In this document: positions 44,282-57,674 of the stretch, piece by piece
Layout: every line of letters starts with the position of its first letter
Numbering within the stretch: position 1 is the stretch's first letter
Source: Lentzea alba
GTDB lineage: Bacteria > Actinomycetota > Actinomycetes > Mycobacteriales > Pseudonocardiaceae
Reading direction: 5' to 3'
Assembly: GCF_011067745.1 (NCBI RefSeq)
Contig: NZ_JAAMPJ010000006.1
Location: forward strand, 411,019 to 475,018
Length of the DNA stretch: 64,000 nt
Made by a program: the position numbers and the translations under genes
The notes under the pieces: model-generated
What the model was told of the DNA's origin: nothing
The model's input: the letters and a program-made list of their open reading frames with translations, nothing else
The model's database searches: none

Positions 44282-44701
44282 ATGGGCCGCATGGTTGAGA
44301 ACCTCCTCGGGCCCGAGCCGACCCGTCTCCCCGACCGCCCTGAGGCGCAGTCCGCCGCGGACGGTGGCACCGACCCGGCCAAGATCGTGCGGGCGTACCC
44401 GGACTTCTCCGAGGCCTGGGCACTGCTGGCCGAACGCTCGCTGCACGCCGGTGACCCCGTCGCCGCCTACGCCTACGCCCGCACCGGCTACCACCGCGGC
44501 CTTGACCAGCTGCGTCGTTCCGGCTGGAAGGGCTTCGGACCCGTGCCGTGGGACCACCGGCCGAACCAGGGCTTCCTGCGCGCGCTCGCCGCGCTGGCCA
44601 GGGCTGCCCGCGAGATCGGCGAGGACGAGGAGTGGGAGCGCTGCAGCAAGTTCCTGGCCGAGTCCGACCCCAAGGCTCCGGCCGCGCTGGGTCTGGTCTG
44701 A
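44282..44701 (+). CDS. DUF3151 protein
   Basis: 139 residues (136 if ATG 44291, MVENLLG, is used, which suits the family start better). Helical repeat layout: YPDFSEAWALLAERSLHAGD, AYAYARTGYHRGLDQLRRSG, WKGFGPVPWDHRPNQGFLRA. Family unique to actinobacteria, no known activity. In mycobacteria the relative (Rv0360c, from memory) also lies between purA and fba. The next gene follows by 6 bp. Confidence 0.87.
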   Translation: MGRMVENLLGPEPTRLPDRPEAQSAADGGTDPAKIVRAYPDFSEAWALLAERSLHAGDPVAAYAYARTGYHRGLDQLRRSGWKGFGPVPWDHRPNQGFLRALAALARAAREIGEDEEWERCSKFLAESDPKAPAALGLV

Positions 44702-44707
44702 CCTGAC

Positions 44708-45868
44708 GTGGGTGCTGTCCGGGAAGCGGTCGGGCGCGGGCTGACGCGGTGGCGCGGGGCCGCGCTGCCGATCGTCCAAAGTGCTCTGTCCGCCGGTCTC
44801 GCCTGGGTCGTGGCGACCCTGGTGATCGGGCACCAGCACCCGTTCTTCGCGCCGATCGCCGCGGTCGTCTGCCTCGGGGTCTCGCTGGGGCAACGGCTGC
44901 GGCGCGTCGGTGAGCTCGTCGTCGGCGTCTCGGTCGGCGTCGGGGTGGGCGACGCGCTGATCAGCTGGATCGGCAGCGGTCCGTGGCAGATCGCGCTGGT
45001 CGTCGGGCTCGCGATGTCGGCGGCCGTGCTGCTGGACGGCGGCTCGGTGATCGCGCTGCAGGCCGGCTCGTCCGCCGTGCTGGTCGCGACGCTGCTGCCG
45101 CCGAGCGCGGGCGGCGGGTTCGACCGCATGATCGACGCGCTGACCGGCGGCCTGGTCGGGCTCGCGGTGGCGGCGTTGCTGCCGGCCAACCCGGTCACCG
45201 TGGCGCAACGGCAACTCAGGGCATTGACGAACACGCTCAGCGGCGCGTTGCGGAACCTCGCCGAGGCCCTCACCGAGAAGGACGCGGTCAAGGCCGCGGG
45301 TGTGCTGGCCGAGCTGCGCACCAGCCAGGCCACGATCGACGACTACAAGTCGGCACTGCAGACCGGCAGCGAGATCGCGAAGATCGCTCCCATCCGGTGG
45401 CGCGCCAAGGACGAGCTCAGCCGGTACCAGACCGCGGCCGGGCCGGTGGACTACGCGATCCGCAACACCCGCGTGCTCGCGCGCCGGACCATGGCGGCGC
45501 TCAAGGCGGACGAGCAGATCCCGGACGGCGTGCCGGACGTGCTGAAGGACTACGCGGACGCCGTCGACTGCCTCAAGGGCGAGCTGGAGAAGGGCCGGAC
45601 ACCCAAGGACACCAGGGAGGCCGTGCGAGACGCCGCGCGGCATCTCACCGCGCGGCGTCTCGGTGGGGACGGGTTCTCGTCCAAGGTCGTGCTGGCGCAG
45701 ATCCGCAGCGTGGCCGTGGACCTGCTGCAGGCGACCGGGTTGAGCCGGAGCGAGGCGATGGAGGCGTTGCCGCCCCTCACCCCTCCGGCCGGTTCAGCAG
45801 GCCCAGCAGCAGCGAGTGAACCGGCTCGTGATCGCGAGGATCAGCCAGGGCGCACGAACCACCCGTGA
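44708..45868 (+). CDS. FUSC-type aromatic acid exporter-like membrane protein
   Basis: 386 residues. N-terminal half with about five to six helices (QSALSAGLAWVVATLVIG, IAAVVCLGVSLGQRLRRVGE, IALVVGLAMSAAVLL, TGGLVGLAVAALLP). The GQRLRRVGE loop is a FUSC/ArAE hallmark. The C-terminal half is helical and cytoplasmic. Probably exports or binds aromatic or hydrophobic acids; substrate unknown. GTG 44708. The last 92 bp overlap the convergent 83-residue gene, giving a Pro/Ala-rich tail after PPLTPPAG. Confidence 0.83.
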   Translation: MGAVREAVGRGLTRWRGAALPIVQSALSAGLAWVVATLVIGHQHPFFAPIAAVVCLGVSLGQRLRRVGELVVGVSVGVGVGDALISWIGSGPWQIALVVGLAMSAAVLLDGGSVIALQAGSSAVLVATLLPPSAGGGFDRMIDALTGGLVGLAVAALLPANPVTVAQRQLRALTNTLSGALRNLAEALTEKDAVKAAGVLAELRTSQATIDDYKSALQTGSEIAKIAPIRWRAKDELSRYQTAAGPVDYAIRNTRVLARRTMAALKADEQIPDGVPDVLKDYADAVDCLKGELEKGRTPKDTREAVRDAARHLTARRLGGDGFSSKVVLAQIRSVAVDLLQATGLSRSEAMEALPPLTPPAGSAGPAAASEPARDREDQPGRTNHP

Positions 45869-46028
45869 TGGCGTACCACTCCTCCGCGCCCTCGTAGCGG
45901 ACCTGCGCACGCAGCTTTCCGTCGTCGGACAGCTCTGTGCGCAGCTCCAGGTCCCCGGTGACGACGCCGACCTCGTCGGTCATCACGCCACCAGGGCCGG
46001 CCACGAAAGGCGAGGAGAGTGTGGTCAT
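45777..46028 (-). CDS. 83-residue protein of unknown function, coupled to HNH nuclease gene
   Basis: 83 residues from ATG 46028, which shares one base with the stop of the upstream HNH gene (TGATG), so translation is coupled. Sequence has a small beta-rich core (VGVVTGDLELRTELSDDGKL, RAQVRYEGAEEWYAITGGSC). No signal peptide. It might be an unrelated conserved unknown; a partner or immunity role for the nuclease is only a hypothesis. It overlaps the FUSC 3' end. Confidence 0.65.
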   Translation of the reverse strand: MTTLSSPFVAGPGGVMTDEVGVVTGDLELRTELSDDGKLRAQVRYEGAEEWYAITGGSCALADPRDHEPVHSLLLGLLNRPEG

Positions 46029-46657
46029 CAGCAGGTGTTGAGCATCCCGGTCAGTGCGGTCTTTTCCGAGCTTTGCAGGGTGAGTCCCCAGTTTTTCTTC
46101 GTGCGAACCCACATCTTGGCGTACGTGCAGTGGTAGGACGTCAGCGGTGGCTTCCACGCGGCCGGGTCCTTGTCGCCCTTGGCCTGGTTCACGTTGTCGG
46201 TGACCGCGATGAGCTGCGGGCCCGACAGGTCGTTCGCGAACGACTGGCGCCGGGACGTCGTCCACGACGACGCTCCGGACTTCCAGGCTTCCGACAGCGG
46301 CACGATGTGGTCGATGTCCACGTCGGAGGCCAAGGTCCAGGTACCGCCGTCGTACGGCGACTTCCACGTGCCGGAGGTGGCCGCGCAAGACGAGTCGGTC
46401 ACCACGTTGGTGCCGTCGCGCTTCAGCACCACCTCACGGGTGTTGCAGCTCCCCGACTGGGTGATCCAGTGGGGGAACAGGTCGCGCGAGTAGCCCGTGC
46501 TCGAGCTTTCGCTGGCGACCGTGAGGCTGGCCAGTTCGGTCCTGGCGGTGTCGACGGAGGGGATGTTCGGCGGTGTCGCGAGTGCAGGGGAAACAAAACC
46601 AAAGGTGAGAGTTGCCGCGGCAACGAGAACACCAATGGTTCGGTTAACTTTTGACAT
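46028..46657 (-). CDS. Secreted HNH-type nuclease (DUF1524/GmrSD-like)
   Basis: 209 residues from ATG 46657 with GGAAGG upstream. Signal peptide to about residue 27 (IGVLVAAATLTFGFVSPALA). The HNH core has DVDIDHIVPLSEAWKSGA, FANDLSGPQLIAVTDNVNQA (Asn) and KGDKDPAAWKPP, with two Cys pairs (SGSCNTRE, DSSCAATSG). This is the secreted actinobacterial HNH family; it should cut nucleic acid outside the cell. The gene is followed by the coupled 83-residue gene. Confidence 0.9.
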   Translation of the reverse strand: MSKVNRTIGVLVAAATLTFGFVSPALATPPNIPSVDTARTELASLTVASESSSTGYSRDLFPHWITQSGSCNTREVVLKRDGTNVVTDSSCAATSGTWKSPYDGGTWTLASDVDIDHIVPLSEAWKSGASSWTTSRRQSFANDLSGPQLIAVTDNVNQAKGDKDPAAWKPPLTSYHCTYAKMWVRTKKNWGLTLQSSEKTALTGMLNTC

Positions 46658-46761
46658 CGTCCCGACCTTCCTTGTTGGAAGTGATCGGGACATACCCTTA
46701 GTGACGGTATGAAATTAGGCAATACCTTTGGGTGACACTCAAGTGAATGACAAGCGCACGA

Positions 46762-51207
<4,446 letters not shown>

Positions 51208-51351
51208 GTCCGAATGGTGATCGTTGGATCCCCGTGTTGTCACTCGGCCGTTGGCAGGAAACCGCCGCGACCGATTATCTCGCCGTCCGACGCTTTTTCA
51301 CGATTTGGGCGTCGTTGACTCACGAGTTCCGCTCGCCTCTACTTCCTGTTC

Positions 51352-52167
51352 ATGACCTTGTCCATGGCAGGTGTGGCCGCGCGGCCGAAAACCGCGCCGC
51401 CACAATTGGCGATCAGGCGAAAACTGACATTGCCGCTGCGCTGGATCAGCCCGGTGGCGCTGGTCCTGCTGTGGCAACTGGCCAGCTCAACGGGTGTGCT
51501 GTCGCCCGACAAGCTCGCTTCTCCCGTCACCGTCGCGCAGTCCGCCGGTGAGTTGATTGCGGATGGCCAATTGGGCGAGGCGTTCGCCGTGTCAATCGCG
51601 CGCGTCTTCTTCGGATTCCTCATCGGTGGCCTGCTCGGTGTTGTTCTCGGACTCGTTTCCGGCCTTTCCCGGTGGGGTGAAACGTTGCTGGATCCGCCCG
51701 TCCAGATGTTGCGGACGCTTCCGCACCTCGGCCTGATCCCGTTGTTCATCCTGTGGCTCGGCATCGGCGAGGAGCCCAAGCTCGCGCTGGTCGCGGCCGG
51801 TGTGGCGTTCCCGCTCTATCTCAACCTGCACGCGGGCATCCGGCAGACCGATCCCGGCCTGGTCGAGGCCGCCCGCGTGCTGGGCTACACCCGAGTCGAA
51901 CGGGTCGTGCACGTCGTGCTGCCGTCCGCCGTGCCGCAAACCCTGGTGGGACTGCGGATCGCGCTCGGCACCGCGTGGCTGTCGCTGATCGTCGGCGAGC
52001 AGATCAACGCGGACGCCGGGCTCGGCTTCCTGATCAACAACGCCCGTGAGTTCCTCCGCACCGACGTCGTGGTCGTCGGCCTCGTGGTCTACGCGCTGCT
52101 CGGCCTCACCACCGACGGACTCGTGCGGTTGCTGGAGAGGAGGATCCTGCGATGGCGAGCGCGGTGA
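51352..52167 (+). CDS. ssuC: Aliphatic sulfonate ABC transporter permease
   Basis: 271 residues, six or so helices. BPD-type EAA loop EAARVLGYTRVERVVHVVLP (about 185-204). The whole is typical of SsuC/TauC. First gene of ssuC-B-A-D. A promoter may be TTGACT (51315-51320), 19 bp, TACTTC (51340-51345), which puts the transcript start at or near ATG 51352 (no ribosome site). The 144-bp gap upstream shows nothing else recognisable. Confidence 0.9.
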   Translation: MTLSMAGVAARPKTAPPQLAIRRKLTLPLRWISPVALVLLWQLASSTGVLSPDKLASPVTVAQSAGELIADGQLGEAFAVSIARVFFGFLIGGLLGVVLGLVSGLSRWGETLLDPPVQMLRTLPHLGLIPLFILWLGIGEEPKLALVAAGVAFPLYLNLHAGIRQTDPGLVEAARVLGYTRVERVVHVVLPSAVPQTLVGLRIALGTAWLSLIVGEQINADAGLGFLINNAREFLRTDVVVVGLVVYALLGLTTDGLVRLLERRILRWRAR

Positions 52168-52853
52168 GCATCAAGGGACTGCGCAAGGCTTTCGGCCCGC
52201 GGACCGTGCTGGACGGGATCGACCTGGAGATCGCGCCCGGCGAGCTCGTGGCGTTGCTGGGGCGCAGCGGCTGCGGGAAGTCGACGCTGCTGCGCATCCT
52301 CGCCGGGCTGGACAGCGAGTTCGACGGCACCGCAACGGTTCCCGGGACGGTGTCGGTCGCGTTCCAGCAGCCCCGGCTGCTGCCGTGGCGCAAGGTCTGG
52401 CGGAACATCGCGCTGGGCCTGCACCGGCCGGACGGTCGCGAGGTCGCGTTGAAGGCGTTGGCGGAAGTGCGCCTGCAGGATCACGCCGACGCGTGGCCGC
52501 TGACGTTGTCCGGCGGTGAGGCGCAACGGGTCTCGCTCGCACGGGCGTTGGTGCGCGAACCCGACGTGCTGCTGCTCGACGAACCGTTCGGCGCGCTGGA
52601 CGCGTTGACCCGGCTGGCCATGCACCACCTGGTGGAAGACCTGTGGACCAGGCACCAGCCCGCCGTGCTGCTCGTGACGCACGACGTCGACGAGGCACTG
52701 CTGCTGGCCGACCGGGTTCTCGTGCTCGACGAGGGCCGGATCGTCGCCACCCACCACGTCGACCTGCCCCGCCCGCGTCGCCGGGCTTCCGTTGTGGAGC
52801 AACGCACCCGCGTGCTCGCCGATCTGGGAGTGGATGTTGAAACAGCTGCCTAG
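52152..52853 (+). CDS. ssuB: Aliphatic sulfonate ABC transporter ATPase
   Basis: 233 residues. Walker A GRSGCGKST (about 37-45), Q-loop FQQPRLLPWRKVWRN, signature LSGGEAQRVSLARAL, Walker B VLLLDEPFGALD and THDVDEALLLADRV. The PRLLPWRKV Q-loop is that of the nitrate/sulfonate/taurine group. ATG 52152 overlaps ssuC by 16 bp; the next gene begins within its last 20 bp. Confidence 0.94.
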   Translation: MASAVSIKGLRKAFGPRTVLDGIDLEIAPGELVALLGRSGCGKSTLLRILAGLDSEFDGTATVPGTVSVAFQQPRLLPWRKVWRNIALGLHRPDGREVALKALAEVRLQDHADAWPLTLSGGEAQRVSLARALVREPDVLLLDEPFGALDALTRLAMHHLVEDLWTRHQPAVLLVTHDVDEALLLADRVLVLDEGRIVATHHVDLPRPRRRASVVEQRTRVLADLGVDVETAA

Positions 52854-53805
52854 CCGTACATGGCTCAGCCTGCTCGCGGCGATCTTGTTCACGACCGGAT
52901 GTGCCGCGACCCCGCAGGACACCCCGCCGAGCGAGGTCGTGCTGAAGGTCGGCGACCAGAAGGGCGGGGCGAAGGCGCTGCTCACGGCCGCCGGTCTGCT
53001 GAACGACTTCCCGTACAAGCTGGAGTGGTCGACTTTCACCTCCGGCCCGCCGCTGCTCGAAGCCGCGTCCGCCGGTGCGATCGACATCGGTGGCGTCGGC
53101 AACACACCGCCGATCTTCGCCGCCGCCGCGAACGCCAAGATCGCCGCGATCGGCGCGTCCAAGGGGCAGGTCGACTCCGACGCGATCCTGGTGCCGGAGA
53201 ACTCGCCACTGCGTGGCGTCGCGGACCTGAAGGGCAAGAACATCGCGGTGGCCAAGGGCAGTTCGGCACACGGCCAGGTGCTGCTGACGCTGCGCGCGAA
53301 CGGTCTGAGCACCAAGGACGTCACGTTGAACTTCCTGCAACCCTCGGACGCGTACAGCGCGTTCACCCAGGGCAGGGTCGACGCCTGGGCGGTCTGGGAT
53401 CCCTACACCGCGCAGGCACAGCAGGAGGCCAAAGCGCGCGTGCTGACCGACGGCAAGGGCCAGGCGAACGGGTACGGCTTCCAGGTCGCGGGCCGCAAGG
53501 CGTTGGACGACAAGGGGAAGAACCCGGCGCTCAAGGAGTACCTGGTCCGCTACTACAAGGCGCAGAAGTGGGCCGACACGCACCGCGAGGAGTGGGCGAA
53601 GGCGTGGGCCGCCGAGACGGGCCTGAAGTACGAGGTCGCACTCGCCTCGGTGAACCGCAGCGGCGACCTGCCGGTGCGCATCGACGACGCGTTGATCGCC
53701 TCCGAGCAACACCTGGCGGATGCGTTCACCGAGGACAAGACGTTGCCGGGCAAGGTCGACTTCGCGAAGTTCGTCGACACGAGGTTCCAGGGAGATCTGG
53801 CATGA
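52834..53805 (+). CDS. ssuA: Sulfonate-binding lipoprotein
   Basis: 323 residues from ATG 52834, with GGGAG (52826-52830) upstream. Lipoprotein signal ending LFTTGC (Cys23). SsuA/TauA-type domain: LKVGDQKGGAKALLTAAGLL, FTSGPPLLEAASAGAIDIGG, GNTPPIFAAAAN, and GRVDAWAVWDPY. It captures alkanesulfonates outside the membrane and delivers them to SsuC/SsuB. It overlaps ssuB by 20 bp and ssuD by 4 bp. Confidence 0.94.
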   Translation: MLKQLPSRTWLSLLAAILFTTGCAATPQDTPPSEVVLKVGDQKGGAKALLTAAGLLNDFPYKLEWSTFTSGPPLLEAASAGAIDIGGVGNTPPIFAAAANAKIAAIGASKGQVDSDAILVPENSPLRGVADLKGKNIAVAKGSSAHGQVLLTLRANGLSTKDVTLNFLQPSDAYSAFTQGRVDAWAVWDPYTAQAQQEAKARVLTDGKGQANGYGFQVAGRKALDDKGKNPALKEYLVRYYKAQKWADTHREEWAKAWAAETGLKYEVALASVNRSGDLPVRIDDALIASEQHLADAFTEDKTLPGKVDFAKFVDTRFQGDLA

Positions 53806-54923
53806 GCATCACGTTGCACTGGTTCCTGCCGACCTCCGGCGACGGGCGAACGGTTGTGGGGCACTTCCACACCAGCCGTGCGAACACCGCGGGATCGCGC
53901 CGCGAGGCGGACATCGACTATCTCGCGCAGATCGCGCGCGCGGCCGAGCAGGTCGGGTTCACCGGTGTGCTCACACCGACCGGCACGTGGTGCGAGGACG
54001 CCTGGCTGACCACGGCCGCGTTGATCAGCCAGACCACGACGCTCAAGTTCCTGGTGGCGTTCCGGCCCGGCGTGCTGTCGCCGACGCTGGCGGCGCAGAT
54101 GGCCTCGACGTGCCAGCGGATCTCGCGCGGACGGTTGCTGTTGAACGTCGTCACCGGCGGCGATGCCGTTGAGCAGCAACGCTTCGGCGACTGGCTGGAC
54201 AAGGACCAGCGGTACGCGCGCACCGATGAGTTCCTTCAGATCGTGCGCGGCGTCTGGAGTGGCCGGCCGTATTCGTTCGAGGGCAGGCACTACCAGGTTG
54301 AGGGCGCCACCGTGCTGGCCGCACCGAACCCGGTCCCGCCGATCTACTTCGGTGGCTCGTCGGACGCCGCCCTGCCGGTGGCGGCCGCGCGGGCCGATGT
54401 GTACCTGACCTGGGGCGAACCACCTGCCGATGTGGCCGAGAAGATCGCACGGGTGCGGGCGCTGACGGATCGGCCGATCCGGTTCGGCATCCGGCTGCAC
54501 ACGATCAGCCGGGACACCTCGGCCGAGGCGTGGGCGACAGCCGCCAGGTTGCTCGACGCGCTGGACCCGGCCACGGTGGCGAAGGCGCAGGAAGAGCTGC
54601 GGACATCGGAATCCGTTGGCCAGCAACGGATGGTGGCGCTGCACGGCGGTGACCTCAGCCGTGGCGTGCGCGGTCTGGAGATCTACCCGAACCTGTGGGC
54701 GGGCGTCGGACTCGTTCGCGGTGGCGCGGGAACGGCGTTGGTGGGCTCGCACGCCGAGGTCGCCGATCTGATCGAGGAGTACCACTCCATCGGCATCAGC
54801 GAGTTCGTCCTGTCCGGGTACCCGCACCTGGAAGAGGCCTACTGGTTCGGCGAGGGCGTGCGGCCCCTGCTGAAGCAGCGCGGGCTGCTCGACGGGGACC
54901 GCACGCTGGTGCTCAGCGCTTGA
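53802..54923 (+). CDS. ssuD: FMNH2-dependent alkanesulfonate monooxygenase
   Basis: 373 residues. Luciferase-like barrel with the SsuD traits LHWFLPTSGDGRTVVG, GVLTPTGTWCEDAW, LKFLVAFRPGVLSPTLAAQM, LLLNVVTGGD and FGIRLHTISRDTSAEAW. It releases sulfite from alkanesulfonates using FMNH2 and O2. The SsuE flavin reductase is not adjacent. ATG 53802 overlaps the ssuA stop (ATGA). It ends 11 bp inside the convergent GDPD gene. Confidence 0.94.
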   Translation: MSITLHWFLPTSGDGRTVVGHFHTSRANTAGSRREADIDYLAQIARAAEQVGFTGVLTPTGTWCEDAWLTTAALISQTTTLKFLVAFRPGVLSPTLAAQMASTCQRISRGRLLLNVVTGGDAVEQQRFGDWLDKDQRYARTDEFLQIVRGVWSGRPYSFEGRHYQVEGATVLAAPNPVPPIYFGGSSDAALPVAAARADVYLTWGEPPADVAEKIARVRALTDRPIRFGIRLHTISRDTSAEAWATAARLLDALDPATVAKAQEELRTSESVGQQRMVALHGGDLSRGVRGLEIYPNLWAGVGLVRGGAGTALVGSHAEVADLIEEYHSIGISEFVLSGYPHLEEAYWFGEGVRPLLKQRGLLDGDRTLVLSA

Positions 54924-55995
54924 CCTTGGCTTCGATGGCCGTGTCCGGGTTGTCCGCGAACAGGCCGTCGATGCCCTGCTTGAAGAACAGGTCGTACTCC
55001 TCGAAGGCCCGGCCGTACGCGGCCGGGTCGGTCGAGGACCGGAAGTCCGCGGGCAGGAAAGAGTTCTCGTTGCGGAACGTCCACGAGTGCACGACCAGGC
55101 CGACCTTGTGCGCGTCCTCGACGACGTTCGTCGGCTGCTTGAGGAAGCCGCCGGCGTCGCGCGGGATGATCAGGTCCTTGTTCAGGCCGGCGCCGTCGGC
55201 GTACGAGCGGATCTCCCGCAGCCCGGTCGGGGTTACCAGGTCGGCGTACGTGCGCTTGTCACCGGCCTTGACGAAGTCGTACGGCGCGCCGGAAGCGTTG
55301 ACCAACTGCACCAGCGGTACCCGCAGCGACCTGTTCAGCTCCTTGAGGTTCGCCACCTCGAACGACTGCACGTAGACCTTGGCGTTGCGGCGGTTCAGGC
55401 CGTTGCGGTTGAGCACGTCGACGAGCTTCGGCTCCAACGCGAGTCCGATCTCCTGGAAGTACGTCGGGTGCTTGGTCTCGGGGTAGATGCCGATCTCGCG
55501 GTGCAGTTCGCGGGACAGGCGTTTGGTCAGGTCGATGACCTCCTGCAGCGTCGGCACCTCGAAGCGGCCGTCGTAGAGCGTGTTGCGCGGGCGGATCGCC
55601 GGGATGCGTTCCTTGGCGCGCAACGTCTTCAGCTCGGCGAGCGTGAAGTCCTCGGTGAACCAGCCGGTGACCGGGGTGCCGTCGATGACCTTGGTCTTCT
55701 TGCGGTCGGTGAACTGCGGCTTCGTCGAGACGTCGGTCGTGCCGCCGATCTCGTTCTCGTGCCGGGCGACCAGCTTGCCGTCCTTCGTGGACACCAGGTC
55801 GGGCTCGACGAAGTCGGCACCCATGCGGGCCGCGAGCTCGTACGCCGCGAGCGTGTGTTCGGGCCGGTACGCCGACGCGCCCCGGTGCCCGATGACGATC
55901 GGACCCTTGTCGTCGTGTGCGGAGGCAGAGGGCAGGGACGCCACCACCGCACCCGCGAACACGAGGACCACGGCGGCAAGACCTCTCCGATACAT
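54913..55995 (-). CDS. Secreted glycerophosphodiester phosphodiesterase
   Basis: 360 residues from ATG 55995 with GGGAGG upstream. Signal peptide about 1-26 (LAAVVLVFAGAVVASLPSAS). GDPD core: IGHRGASAYRPEHTLAAYEL (catalytic HR and His), ADFVEPDLVSTKDGKLVARHEN (metal Glu and Asp, second His), EIGIYPETKHPTYF. It splits glycerol-3-phosphate from phosphodiester lipids' head groups outside the cell. Looks like the GlpQ-type periplasmic form. Confidence 0.94.
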   Translation of the reverse strand: MYRRGLAAVVLVFAGAVVASLPSASAHDDKGPIVIGHRGASAYRPEHTLAAYELAARMGADFVEPDLVSTKDGKLVARHENEIGGTTDVSTKPQFTDRKKTKVIDGTPVTGWFTEDFTLAELKTLRAKERIPAIRPRNTLYDGRFEVPTLQEVIDLTKRLSRELHREIGIYPETKHPTYFQEIGLALEPKLVDVLNRNGLNRRNAKVYVQSFEVANLKELNRSLRVPLVQLVNASGAPYDFVKAGDKRTYADLVTPTGLREIRSYADGAGLNKDLIIPRDAGGFLKQPTNVVEDAHKVGLVVHSWTFRNENSFLPADFRSSTDPAAYGRAFEEYDLFFKQGIDGLFADNPDTAIEAKVKR

Positions 55996-56079
55996 CGTTC
56001 GACCTCCCGTTTTGTGTTGAGAGCGCACCCAAGCATCGCAACACGAAAAGCAGGTGAACGGTTACTCACGAGGCAGCGT

Positions 56080-57654
56080 CTATTCACGTGACAGGGCGGC
56101 TTCCTCCAGGTCCAGTTCGCGCAGCACCCGGAACAGGACCTCGTCGTCGATCTCGCCCTTGTCCCGCGCCTTGATGAACTCGTCACGCTCCGCGCTCAGC
56201 ATCACCCTGCGCAACCTCCGGTAGGCCGCCGCGGGACTCTCCTCCTCCTGGCGCCCGAGCCGTTCCCACGCGGCGTTGCCCCGGTGCTCGGCGAGCGAGC
56301 GCAGCTGGTCGCGCACGTGTTCGGGAACGTCCTCGATCTCCTCGTCGAGCCTGCTCACGGCCGCCTGCGCGGCCCGGTGCTGCACCTGCGCCTCGGCCAG
56401 CGCGTCCTTGCGCGCGTCGTCGCCCTCGAAGCCGATCTTGTTGATCAACCACGGCAGCGTGGTGCCCTGCAGCAGCAAGGTCGAGACCGTGACGATGAAG
56501 GCGCAGAACAGGATGATGTCGCGTCCCGGCACGTCTTCCGGGATCGCGGCGGCCGCGGCGAGCGTCACCACACCCCGCATGCCGGCCCACGAGATCACCG
56601 TCACCTGGCCGAGGTGCGGCGGCCGGTCCTCGCGTTCCTTGATCTTCGGGAAGAGGATTCTCGGCACGTAGGTGACCGGGTACATCCACACGAACCGCGC
56701 CAGGATCGTGGCCAGCAGCACGGCCGCGGCGCCCAGCAGCAGACCCGCGTCGAGCTCGACGTTCCTGATGATCGTGGACACCTGCAGCCCGATGAGCGCG
56801 AAGACGAACGCCTCCAGCAGCACGTCCGCCGAGCGCCACACGGCCGCGTCCTGCAACCGGGTCGAGTAGGTGCCGCGCGGTGAGTGGTGGCCGACGTAGA
56901 GGCCCGCGACGACGACCGCGAGCACACCGGAGAACTGGATGCCGAAGGCGTGCAGTCCCTCTTCGGCGAGCAGGTAGGCACCGAACGGCACGAGCAGGCC
57001 GAGCGCGCTCTCCAGCACGCCTTCGCAGAGCCGTTTGCGCAGGAACCTGACCAGCACGCCGACGACCAGGCCGACCGCGATGCCACCTGCCGTGATGTAC
57101 AGGAACATCCAGATGCTCGCGACCGGGTGCATGGCCGTGCCCGCCGCGGCCGCCACCGCGACCTTGAACGCGGTGAGCGCCGTGGCGTCGTTGATCAGGC
57201 TCTCGCCCACCAGCAGCGTCATCGCCCGGCGCTGCAGGCCCAGCTTGCGTCCGATCGCGACCGCGGCGACGGCGTCCGGCGGCGCCACCACCGCACCCAG
57301 GACCAGCGCGGCGGCCAGCGGCAGGTCGGGGAAGACCAGGTGCGCCGTGACGCCGACCACCAGCGTCGTGAACAGCACCAGCCCGACCGCGAGCAGGCCG
57401 ATCGCCCGCATGTTCGCGCGGATGTTGAGGTACGAACTGTCCAGCGCGGCGCTGTAGAGCAGCGGCGGCAGCACCAGCACCAGGATCAGGTGCGGATCGA
57501 GCGCGAACTCCGGCACGCCCGGGATGAACGAGACCACGAGCCCGACCGCGACCAGCACCAGCGGCGCCGACCAGTTCAGGCGGCGCGCGATGGAGGTGAC
57601 GACCAGCGCCCCGAGCAACAGCAGCAGAAGTTCAGGCCCGACCATGCCGCTCAT
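56080..57654 (-). CDS. CPA1 Na+/H+ antiporter
   Basis: 524 residues from ATG 57654 (ATG 57645 also possible). About 12 helices. Family motifs are LDPHLILVLVLPPLLYSAAL, GAVVAPPDAVAAVAIGRKLG, VGESLINDATALTAFK (ND ion-site pair) and SWAGMRGVVTLAAAAAIP. The cytoplasmic C-terminal ~110 residues are charged and helical (LDEEIEDVPEHVRDQLRSLA). It exchanges cations for protons for pH and Na+ balance. It is divergent from the UBP zinc-finger gene, with only 11-20 bp between starts. Confidence 0.93.
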   Translation of the reverse strand: MSGMVGPELLLLLLGALVVTSIARRLNWSAPLVLVAVGLVVSFIPGVPEFALDPHLILVLVLPPLLYSAALDSSYLNIRANMRAIGLLAVGLVLFTTLVVGVTAHLVFPDLPLAAALVLGAVVAPPDAVAAVAIGRKLGLQRRAMTLLVGESLINDATALTAFKVAVAAAAGTAMHPVASIWMFLYITAGGIAVGLVVGVLVRFLRKRLCEGVLESALGLLVPFGAYLLAEEGLHAFGIQFSGVLAVVVAGLYVGHHSPRGTYSTRLQDAAVWRSADVLLEAFVFALIGLQVSTIIRNVELDAGLLLGAAAVLLATILARFVWMYPVTYVPRILFPKIKEREDRPPHLGQVTVISWAGMRGVVTLAAAAAIPEDVPGRDIILFCAFIVTVSTLLLQGTTLPWLINKIGFEGDDARKDALAEAQVQHRAAQAAVSRLDEEIEDVPEHVRDQLRSLAEHRGNAAWERLGRQEEESPAAAYRRLRRVMLSAERDEFIKARDKGEIDDEVLFRVLRELDLEEAALSRE

Positions 57655-57674
57655 TTTGCGTAAAGATGGACCGC

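Noticed and set aside
52792-52833. Upstream GTG start of the sulfonate-binding protein
   Set aside because: It would add 14 residues before the lipoprotein signal; ATG 52834 has GGGAG at the right distance.
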